From Tenacibaculum mesophilum (GTDB lineage Bacteria > Bacteroidota > Bacteroidia > Flavobacteriales > Flavobacteriaceae): 64,000 nt of DNA. The notes beneath the pieces were generated by a model. That model worked only from the letters and a program-made list of their open reading frames with translations. It was not told the origin of the DNA and did not search any database. A program made the position numbers and the translations under genes. The stretch covers positions 858,001-922,000 of the forward strand of contig NZ_CP032544.1 in assembly GCF_003867075.1 (NCBI RefSeq), in the 5' to 3' direction. Shown here in pieces: positions 7,642 to 13,900 of the stretch (position 1 is the stretch's first letter; every line of letters begins with the position of its first letter).

Positions 7642-8317
7642 TGGCTTTTATTTTTTCAAATTCAGTTTCGGTTAGGATTTCCGCTAATTCTAATTCAATC
7701 AACTCGTGCTGAATAGGAATTTTCCTTTTATATTTTATCATTCCAATGTCTTTTACGTAAAACGAATCTTGATAAAATCTTTGCTCAACGTCGTGGTCAA
7801 GTGCAAAAATTATATATTCGTCTCTAAATTTCAATGCTTCATATTCCTTTCCATTTACAGTAATATTTTCAATTCCAGATTCCACTCTTTTCTTTTTAAA
7901 ATCGAAGCGACCATATTTATTGACATATTTAACAGAATATGTATATTCTTTATCTCCACCCCATTTGTAAACGTCTTTATCAACTACCTTTGCTTTAATT
8001 TCTTTTCTTTCTCCTTTGTCATTCATTTCAAAGTCAGAGTAAGCAGTTAATTCAGCACCACTTTCTGTTATAATCTCGTCAAACGTATTGTAGACATTAA
8101 AGTCAGAATCGTAAGAAACTGTTTTTAATTCATTTGTTTTCGGATTTGATGTTACTTTCCAATACTCAATTTTCGTCGAGTCGTTTTTATCCACGTATTT
8201 ATAAATTTTTGTTTCTGTTTGATTATAAAATGGATAATAGAAGTCTTTTAAATTTTCTTGGGACTTACAACTTAATGTTGCAAGTAATATCAAAATTAGG
8301 TTTATGTACTTTTTCAT
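7634..8317 (-). CDS. lipoprotein of unknown function (cassette gene)
   Basis: A 227-residue protein with a lipoprotein signal 'MKKYINLILILLATLSC' (Cys17), so it is probably anchored in the outer or inner membrane facing the periplasm. The body is rich in charged beta-strand-like stretches ('DEIITESGAELTAYSDFEMNDKGERKEIKAKVVDKDVYKWGGDKEYTYSVKY') without a family motif I recognise. Its TAA stop is part of the boundary arm GCAGGTAAC on the minus strand, and its ATG is 16 bases from the mate arm at 8334-8342, so the coding region fills the cassette almost completely. Such tight packing with no room for a promoter is typical of integron-type cassette genes. Confidence 0.7.
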   Translation of the reverse strand: MKKYINLILILLATLSCKSQENLKDFYYPFYNQTETKIYKYVDKNDSTKIEYWKVTSNPKTNELKTVSYDSDFNVYNTFDEIITESGAELTAYSDFEMNDKGERKEIKAKVVDKDVYKWGGDKEYTYSVKYVNKYGRFDFKKKRVESGIENITVNGKEYEALKFRDEYIIFALDHDVEQRFYQDSFYVKDIGMIKYKRKIPIQHELIELELAEILTETEFEKIKASR

Positions 8318-8333
8318 TCGTTTTGTTCAGCTT

Positions 8334-8533
8334 GCAGGTAACGGATTTGTGTATGAAACGTAGCGTGTAATAAGACACTAACTTTCGGGTTAACACAGAG
8401 CCGAATTTTTATATTTTGTTTTTAATTTTCTCTTTTTAAAAGCCAAATTAAAAATTTGGCGAACTTTCTAAATATACACAAACCTTTCGGTTTAGCACTT
8501 ATTAGCTATGTTTTATACACCGTGTTGTACTGC
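8334..8533. repeat. attC-like site C (intact, long)
   Basis: Outer arms are GCAGGTAAC (8334-8342, mate of 7633-7641) and GTTGTACTGC (8524-8533, mate of 9168-9177). Inner arms are GTGTAT (8349-8354) and ATACAC (8515-8520), with spacers of 6 and 3 bases as in site B. The centre is about 160 bases and holds 'TTTCGGTTTAGCACTTATTAGCTATG' in part (8485-8510), matching site B, plus an AT-rich inverted repeat AGCCAAATT/AATTTGGC near 8440-8460. No gene fits here. Confidence 0.62.
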
Positions 8534-8534
8534 G

Positions 8535-9146
8535 TTATTTTTTGTCAAATTCATTTATCAGATTGTGTAATTTATCTTTTTCAGGAACTCTTTCAATCCA
8601 TTTTCTGGCTGAAATTCCGTGATTATTTATTTTATCCAATTCAGCTCCACGATTTAAGAGTTCTTTGATAATTTCAAATCTCAATTGGTTGACTTCTTTT
8701 TGTTCTTCTCGCCAAGTCAGTCCGTATTCACGAATTGCAGTAAATATGGGACTATTTCCGTGTTCATCATCAACAATATTTACATCTGGATTACCTTTTC
8801 TTAGTAATAGTAAAGATATTTTTGAGAGATTATGATAAGCGAGAGCGATATGTAAAGCATTAAATCCATTATCATTTTTCCAATTCAAGTCAGCTTTTTG
8901 GTCAATTAGATAATCAATTAATTCCAATTGCTCATTGGAGTCTTGAAATTCAGACGAGCAGTTCACAGCATTAATGAGAATTGAGTTCGAGTTAGATGAA
9001 TCCAAGTATTCGTTTATTCCAATTTTTTCTTTTTCAATTATTTCAATCACCTTTTGTTTGTTCGGTTCATAAAGTGCTCTAAAAAGTTCAATTCCGAAAT
9101 CCTTTTCAGATTTATTTGAAGAAAACAAACTTTTGAATAAACTCAT
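8535..9146 (-). CDS. ankyrin-repeat protein (cassette gene)
   Basis: A 203-residue cytosolic protein when started at the ATG at 9146 ('MSLFKSLFSSNKSEKDFGIELFRAL'); the frame extends 10 codons upstream to a TTG, but that segment runs into the cassette arm and is not needed. Ankyrin-type repeats are visible: 'DNGFNALHIALAYHNLSKISLLLLRKGNPDVNIVDDE' (middle) and 'HGNSPIFTAIREYG...IIKELLNRGAELDKINNHGISARKWI' (C-terminal), with a degenerate one before them ('NSILINAVNCSSE...LIDYLIDQKADLNWK'). Ankyrin repeats bind other proteins; the partner is unknown. The TAA stop abuts the arm GTTGTACTGC, and the mate arm lies 21 bases before the ATG. Confidence 0.75.
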   Translation of the reverse strand: MSLFKSLFSSNKSEKDFGIELFRALYEPNKQKVIEIIEKEKIGINEYLDSSNSNSILINAVNCSSEFQDSNEQLELIDYLIDQKADLNWKNDNGFNALHIALAYHNLSKISLLLLRKGNPDVNIVDDEHGNSPIFTAIREYGLTWREEQKEVNQLRFEIIKELLNRGAELDKINNHGISARKWIERVPEKDKLHNLINEFDKK

Positions 9147-9167
9147 AGATTCTTGATTGGTTTTAAT

Positions 9168-9209
9168 GCAGTACAACTAGTTTATATGCGTAATAAAATT
9201 ACTTATATA
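9168..9209. repeat. right end of the cassette array (half-site)
   Basis: GCAGTACAAC (9168-9177) is the exact mate of 8524-8533. It is followed by a short stem TATATgcGTAAT (9183-9194)/ATTACttATATA (9198-9209) instead of a full site, and no GTT arm follows. This is either a truncated last site or an attI-like entry point. Between here and 9394 I see nothing else except AT-rich DNA. Confidence 0.45.
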
Positions 9210-9394
9210 TTCCTTTTACGGTAGGATATGCGGAACTTTTAGCAATTTTATTAACACCTTCAAATATAAAGAAATAAGATAAAAAAGTGTAATTTTTTTA
9301 TCGGGATTACAAACAAAGCCTAATTAGGTTGTCTTCCTTCTTCAAGAATAAAAGCAATTTTAAACAAGTTGACACACTTTATTGAATACTCCCC

Positions 9395-9646
9395 GGCATG
9401 CTCCGTTAACACCACGGCACGGGTCGCTGATATCACGGCGTGCTCCGTTGACACTACGGCATGGGTCGCTAATATCACGGCATGCTCCGTTAACACCACG
9501 GCATGGGTCGCTAATATCACGGCATGCTCCGAAGACACCACGGCACGGGTCGCTAATATCACGGCGTGCTTCGAAGACACTACGGCATGGGTCGCTAATA
9601 TCACGGCATGCTCCGAAGACACTACGGCATGAGTCGTTATTATCTC
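9395..9646. repeat. minisatellite: six 42-bp units, each two related 21-mers
   Basis: Six units of exactly 42 bp, each composed of a 21-mer of the type GGCATGCTCCGTTAACACCAC (variable TTA/AAG in the middle) in its first half and one of the type GGCATGGGTCGCTAATATCAC in its second half. Units differ by a few substitutions and the last is most diverged. The array is markedly GC-richer than its surroundings. Because 21 is divisible by three, several frames stay open and would encode heptad repeats ('HAVILAT'), but no start context or homology supports a gene. Confidence 0.9.
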
Positions 9647-9710
9647 GTTACGATTAGTTAATACTTTTCTCTACTATGTTATTATTTTTTTTCTTAGGAT
9701 ATAATAAGCT

Positions 9711-9838
9711 AAAAGTATTTTCATTGTTTTTTAGAACATTATTTATGCTTTTAACTCAATGTTAAAGAACAAAAGATATATCATTACTTTTCTAGCTGTA
9801 ACCATGGTTTCTTTTTTTGGCTCTACAAATAACCTCAC
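9711..9838 (+). repeat. diverged copy of the thr operon leader region (upstream copy)
   Basis: Homologous along about 125 bases to the true thr leader region at about 13650-13780: both contain GTTTTTTAGAACAT, CTCAATGTTAAA, CAACAAAAGA or its variant, and AGCTGTAAC in the same order. The copy encloses a 30-codon frame (9759-9851). The -7 box is decayed here (TATGCTTTT in place of TATACATTTG). Together with the downstream copy it brackets the effector module. Confidence 0.75.
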
Positions 9839-9851
9839 TAAAAAAACATAA
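9759..9851 (+). pseudogene. degenerate thr leader peptide copy
   Basis: A 30-codon frame, 'MLKNKRYIITFLAVTMVSFF...', that aligns with the thr leader peptide at 13697 ('MLNNKRHIISIPAVTTASFV...'). It has lost most of the Thr/Ile run and so would no longer sense threonine or isoleucine. It ends in a TAA 57 bases before the PAAR effector start. It is called a pseudogene because the regulatory codons, the -7 box and the hairpin are not preserved. It might still be transcribed into the effector gene. Confidence 0.55.
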
Positions 9852-9908
9852 ACAACTGATAATTAACACTTTTTTTTTATTATTTTAGTTCACAAAAAAT
9901 AAAAAGCT

Positions 9909-12341
9909 ATGTCTAAAAAACCAGTTGTAACTTTAGGTAGTAATCACCAATGTCCAATGTGTAGTGGGTCTACACCTCATGTTGGAGGACCTGTTACCCA
10001 AGGAGAGCAAAACATTTTAATTAACGGTAAACCTGTGGCAACTATTGGTAGCATGTGTACATGTAATGTAGGTATGGATACTATAGTTACTGGAAACCCA
10101 AGCATTCTTGCTAATGGTAAACCTATAGCATGTATAGGTGATATGACTGCACATGGGGGAACTATTACTTCTGGTGAGAATAATGTTCTTGTTAGTAGTA
10201 GCTCCCCACAATCAACTGTAGTGATGCCTATTGATCAAATTCCATTTCCTGATATTAGTTTTAAAGACAGAATTGGGGCTGCTTTTACTGGTAACACAAA
10301 AATGCTTAAACAAGCTGAAGCCAATCAACAAAAAATAAAAGAACTTGCTGAGCAACAAGAGCAAGAAAAAAAAGAAAAAGAACTCCCAAAATTACAAGGT
10401 GAAATTATTTTTATAAATGGTTATTTAAGCGACTTTAAAACAAACAGCGAATCACACTGGAATGCTATAATGGATTTAAACCCTGATAAACCAGGTTGGT
10501 TCACCTCAAGAGGTGAAAACACTAATGAATATAAACGTACTGATCATGATGATTATTATACTGCAGAACAACGTGAAAAAGACCTCCACAAAAGTAAATT
10601 TAGAAAAATTGTTGAAGAAAAGTTTAGAAATCCTAATACGTTAATTTTTAAAACTCCCGAAAGTAAATATTATGGTTACTGGAATGATATTGCTAATGAC
10701 TACAAAGCTACAGAAACCTACGCCAAATACTTTAATGCAGAAGGTAGAGTACACTACATTAATGGTTCACATGGGCTAGGAAGTAGCGGAGCACATAGAG
10801 TTGATCATGGTATTGCTTTAGGCTATGAATGGGCTCGTTATAATTGGAAGCTCATCAAAAAAGAAAAGGTTGATGCTAAAAAAGAAGAATCTCCACAAAT
10901 AGAAAGCTATTCTCCACATTATAAACCCATAACTATTGTTGGTCATAGTCAAGGTGCTTGTATGGCAGCAGGTGTAAAACTGGGTATTATTAAGTATGCT
11001 AACGAAATGGGATGGAAAAAAGTAGCCATAAATACCATTTTTTTAGGAGTGCATCAACCTAAAGGATTGTATGGAAAAAACTACGATAGTCTTATTAAGA
11101 AAAAAACACAAGAGTACATGGTTTACAAAAATGCTGTACTTAGAGGAAAAAATGAAGATAGCGGACATAAATTTTTAAGTGCTATTTCTGAATTGTATAG
11201 TCCCAAATATAAAAAGGTTTTTAACAAACGAGGTTTATTTGAACATGTAAAAGCTATTTGTTACGATTGGAACGCTTATAAGAGTAGAGTTGTACAATTT
11301 ACTTTTCCGAACGACAGAGGTGATTTAGTAACTATAGATGGAGATATACCAGAAATAAAAAGTGCCTGTCACCCTAAAAGAGATAAAACGTTATTTAGTG
11401 CTGAATATTTTCATAAACAAGATAGTATTCCTTCGTATTACCAAACACAACAAAATAAAAAAATCATTGATTTGTCTATGTATGGAGCTGAAAGTGGCTA
11501 TGTAGTTATTCCTCCTTATGTAGCTGAAGAACGTTACGATTACGATGCTTTAGAAAAGCTAGACTCCCCCACTATAAATCAACAAATACACGGTGTACAT
11601 TGGAAGGGTTATAGTAGAGTAGTCATACGTTGGGGTGTAGCTATGAATGCCTTCAAACTAGCTAAATCAAGCTACCAGAACTATACAAAACATAAATTTA
11701 CCGCAAGTGCTGTTGGTGATCTTTTAATTGGGACTTATACGTTTATAGAAAACAATCATAAAAAAATAGCGTTGTACAAAAAACTAATTGCTAATTATAA
11801 AAACAAAACGATTAAAACTAACCTTACTAATTTGTTTGAAGGACATTTTAAAACTCCTATTAAGATACCAAAACACCTCACTCGTAAATGGAGATATTCT
11901 AGCGACGAAAAATATGCTATCATTCTATACAATTTAGCCTATGTAACTTATCAAAACATGCTACTACAATACGCTCCCTTACAAAGTGCTGATTTATATG
12001 CTCACTTTGCTCCTGTAGGACATATTTTACACACAAAATTATTACAAGACAATAGTGGGAGTTTTAATGACCAGTACGGTAATATTTCTATATTTGAACG
12101 TATAAAGAATGCTGGAAAAGATAAATTCTATAGAATGAAATATAAAGTAGAACTTGGAAAAGAGTTAACAGATGAAGAAAAACGAAAACAAGAAAAAAAG
12201 AAAGTTGAAGAACTAAAAGATAAACTTATTGATTCTTCTATTGCTGACACAGAATATATAAATAATGTTATCAAAGCATACGTACACAAAAAGAAAAGTT
12301 ATGAATCTAAGTTATATGATGAAAGTAAAAATAAAAATTAG
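9909..12341 (+). CDS. PAAR-domain lipase, predicted type VI secretion effector
   Basis: An 810-residue protein. Residues 1-97 form a PAAR-type spike-tip domain with repeated 'INGKPVATIG', 'ANGKPIACIGD' and 'TSGENNVLV' segments and several Cys/His. After a charged linker (about 125-160) comes an alpha/beta-hydrolase domain starting 'GEIIFINGYLSD', with the nucleophile elbow 'IVGHSQGACM' (Ser347). The rest to 810 is alpha/beta with a Lys/Glu-rich tail and no recognised domain. PAAR plus GxSxG is the plan of T6SS phospholipase effectors (Tle-like), which act on target-cell membranes. No other T6SS gene is in the window, so it is an orphan effector. The following lipoprotein overlaps its 3' end and is the candidate immunity protein. 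Confidence 0.82.
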   Translation: MSKKPVVTLGSNHQCPMCSGSTPHVGGPVTQGEQNILINGKPVATIGSMCTCNVGMDTIVTGNPSILANGKPIACIGDMTAHGGTITSGENNVLVSSSSPQSTVVMPIDQIPFPDISFKDRIGAAFTGNTKMLKQAEANQQKIKELAEQQEQEKKEKELPKLQGEIIFINGYLSDFKTNSESHWNAIMDLNPDKPGWFTSRGENTNEYKRTDHDDYYTAEQREKDLHKSKFRKIVEEKFRNPNTLIFKTPESKYYGYWNDIANDYKATETYAKYFNAEGRVHYINGSHGLGSSGAHRVDHGIALGYEWARYNWKLIKKEKVDAKKEESPQIESYSPHYKPITIVGHSQGACMAAGVKLGIIKYANEMGWKKVAINTIFLGVHQPKGLYGKNYDSLIKKKTQEYMVYKNAVLRGKNEDSGHKFLSAISELYSPKYKKVFNKRGLFEHVKAICYDWNAYKSRVVQFTFPNDRGDLVTIDGDIPEIKSACHPKRDKTLFSAEYFHKQDSIPSYYQTQQNKKIIDLSMYGAESGYVVIPPYVAEERYDYDALEKLDSPTINQQIHGVHWKGYSRVVIRWGVAMNAFKLAKSSYQNYTKHKFTASAVGDLLIGTYTFIENNHKKIALYKKLIANYKNKTIKTNLTNLFEGHFKTPIKIPKHLTRKWRYSSDEKYAIILYNLAYVTYQNMLLQYAPLQSADLYAHFAPVGHILHTKLLQDNSGSFNDQYGNISIFERIKNAGKDKFYRMKYKVELGKELTDEEKRKQEKKKVEELKDKLIDSSIADTEYINNVIKAYVHKKKSYESKLYDESKNKN

Positions 12342-13347
12342 TGCTATTTGTTTGCTTTTGTTAACTAGTTCTAGTTGTAATTATTTAAAAAAGAAAAAAG
12401 CTATACAAAAAATGGAAAAAGAATATACAGAATATCAAGATTTACATAAACATCAAGGAACAGAAAATTATGATGTAATTACGTTGTTTAAAGAACACTC
12501 TATAATTGAAGAGAAATTAGCTGAACAAAAACAACTATTTTTATCTGTTATAGGTAAAAAAAAAGAAAAGTTTAAAAGAATAAAAGTAGATTTTTTCGGA
12601 AACCTATTAGGCACAGGTTTATCTTCTGAAACACTAATAGATGGTACTATGTCTGGGTATAAAACATATGGAAACTGGCTCATTAATAATGACACTACTT
12701 TAAATAAATATATAGACCCTTTTTTAAATAAAGAAATTAAAGATCCTTTAGATTATAATTTCAAAAATGTAGAAAAAAGAGAATGGTTACAAAAGTTCAA
12801 AGAACTATATTTAGATGCCTCATATGTACATATTGACTCATATGATTATTATTTTAAAATCAAAGAAAAGTGGTATTTAATTCAAACTTATAAAAAAGCA
12901 AAAGAGTTAAATATTGATATAAAAAAACAGTATCCTTCCAAAATAGCTCCTGAAGAAGTACGTATGGTAAAAATTCCTGAGGTCTTTGATAACTTACTAG
13001 AAAACAAAACCCTACAATTAGCTGAATATGTAGAAATGGACAAACAAAAAAGTAGTGGTTTAAACCCTATTAGTTTTTCCTCTGGTTATTACATGTTCGA
13101 ATTACATTTACCACAAGGGGATATCTTAAAATTTAGACGTTATGGTGCCATGGGGTTTAATGCTGATATGAATATATATCAAATACCTAAAGAATTAGGT
13201 GGTAGCGACGAAGTTTTTTTTATAGAACAATTACCAAGACAAACTTATCCTAATAAATCCTTTGCTGGTTTTTATGCCATACGACCTAAAAATTACATAG
13301 AATTACCTGAGTATAAATCATATTCCGAAAAAGAGAAAAAAAATTAA
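12316..13347 (+). CDS. lipoprotein, candidate immunity protein of the PAAR effector
   Basis: About 343 residues when started at the ATG at 12316 (12319 is equally possible), giving the signal 'KVKIKISAICLLLLTSSSC' with a clear lipobox. Upstream in-frame ATGs (12265, 12301) would put a hydrophilic extension before it. The start lies inside the effector gene (26-base overlap), which argues for translational coupling. The mature part has many Lys/Glu/Tyr, ends with 'GFYAIRPKNYIELPEY', and has no motif I know. Immunity proteins against periplasmic lipase effectors are often lipoproteins, and position fits; the role is inferred. Confidence 0.6.
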   Translation: MMKVKIKISAICLLLLTSSSCNYLKKKKAIQKMEKEYTEYQDLHKHQGTENYDVITLFKEHSIIEEKLAEQKQLFLSVIGKKKEKFKRIKVDFFGNLLGTGLSSETLIDGTMSGYKTYGNWLINNDTTLNKYIDPFLNKEIKDPLDYNFKNVEKREWLQKFKELYLDASYVHIDSYDYYFKIKEKWYLIQTYKKAKELNIDIKKQYPSKIAPEEVRMVKIPEVFDNLLENKTLQLAEYVEMDKQKSSGLNPISFSSGYYMFELHLPQGDILKFRRYGAMGFNADMNIYQIPKELGGSDEVFFIEQLPRQTYPNKSFAGFYAIRPKNYIELPEYKSYSEKEKKN

Positions 13348-13348
13348 C

Positions 13349-13594
13349 ATGAATAAAAAAAGTGATAATTTTGGTTGTACACATGTGACATATGGTATTG
13401 TTTTCTCTGATATCATTGCTATAATTATATGGCATGAAAAATATATCTCTGGTAAATGTAGTTTTTGTACAGGCTTAGGTGAGTTTATTATTTTGTTATT
13501 GTATTTAGGAGCAGCTTCAACTATCGGAGCTTTTCTATCACTACCTTTTCATTACATCTATCACTACATTAAAAAGAAAAAACAAAATAATTAA
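13349..13594 (+). CDS. small membrane protein next to effector and immunity genes
   Basis: An 81-residue protein starting one base after the previous stop, so part of the same operon. It has two predicted membrane segments (about residues 15-32 'VTYGIVFSDIIAIIIW' and 45-70 'FIILLLYLGAASTIGAFLSL') and a basic C-terminal tail 'KKKKQNN'. The loop between them contains 'GKCSFCTGLGE' with a CxxC. Family unknown. It may assist immunity or be a second immunity protein, but sequence alone does not show that. Confidence 0.55.
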   Translation: MNKKSDNFGCTHVTYGIVFSDIIAIIIWHEKYISGKCSFCTGLGEFIILLLYLGAASTIGAFLSLPFHYIYHYIKKKKQNN

Positions 13595-13649
13595 TGTTGG
13601 CTTCATAAATTCTACTAAAACACTCAAAGTTTTATTTTTAACAAAAAAA

Positions 13650-13780
13650 CAACAACTTTTCTTGTTTTTTAGAACATAATGTATACATTTGGCTCAATGT
13701 TAAACAACAAAAGACATATTATCTCTATTCCAGCTGTAACTACGGCTTCTTTTGTTGGCACAACAACTACAATTATTATT
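13650..13780 (+). repeat. thr operon leader region (downstream, functional-looking copy)
   Basis: Counterpart of the repeat at 9711-9838. This copy retains the promoter -7 box TACATTTG, the Thr/Ile codon run and a hairpin, so it is the likely native thr leader. The pair flanks 3.8 kb of effector DNA as imperfect direct repeats. Confidence 0.75.
13662..13691 (+). promoter_or_regulatory. promoter of the thr leader and operon
   Basis: A Bacteroidota-type promoter: TTG at 13662-13664, 19-base spacer, TACATTTG at 13684-13691 (consensus TAnnTTTG). The leader peptide ATG at 13697 is only 5 bases downstream, so the transcript may start at or next to the ATG (leaderless). Confidence 0.65.
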
Positions 13781-13792
13781 ACAACCCTTTAG
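13697..13792 (+). CDS. thrL: threonine operon leader peptide
   Basis: A 31-residue peptide ending in the run 'GTTTTIIITTL': 9 Thr and 6 Ile in all, directly upstream of thrABC. This is the hallmark of a transcription-attenuation leader, analogous to E. coli thrL, where stalling on Thr and Ile codons when charged tRNA is scarce relieves termination. The TAG stop lies within the hairpin at 13783-13797. The peptide is too short for usual gene callers. Its start is fixed by the promoter and by conservation with the upstream copy (MLxNKR). Function is inferred by analogy; the symbol follows the E. coli naming. Confidence 0.75.
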   Translation: MLNNKRHIISIPAVTTASFVGTTTTIIITTL

Positions 13793-13805
13793 GGGTTATT
13801 TTTCT
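13783..13805 (+). terminator. candidate attenuator hairpin of the thr operon
   Basis: AACCC (13783-13787) pairs with GGGTT (13793-13797) across TTTAG and is followed by a run of T (ATTTTTC). The leader peptide's stop codon is in its loop and right arm, so a ribosome finishing the leader would mask it. The stem is short, so its strength is uncertain. A second weak AT-rich hairpin (TTTTCAA 13832-13838/TTGAAAA 13844-13850) follows. Confidence 0.5.
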
Positions 13806-13900
13806 ACATATCATTTCCGTATATATTTATTTTTTCAAAAGACTTGAAAACAGATAAATAGCTTAAAAAATCTTATTTTTAATTTATTATTCATTTTAAA

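Noticed and set aside
9147-9176. TTG-started longer form of the ankyrin protein
   Set aside because: The added residues come from the cassette boundary arm; ATG 9146 is a normal start.
9320-9657. Open frames on both strands across the minisatellite (heptad-repeat 'proteins' such as HAVILAT repeats)
   Set aside because: They are open because the repeat length is a multiple of three; three different frames are open at once and no start context or homologue supports any of them.
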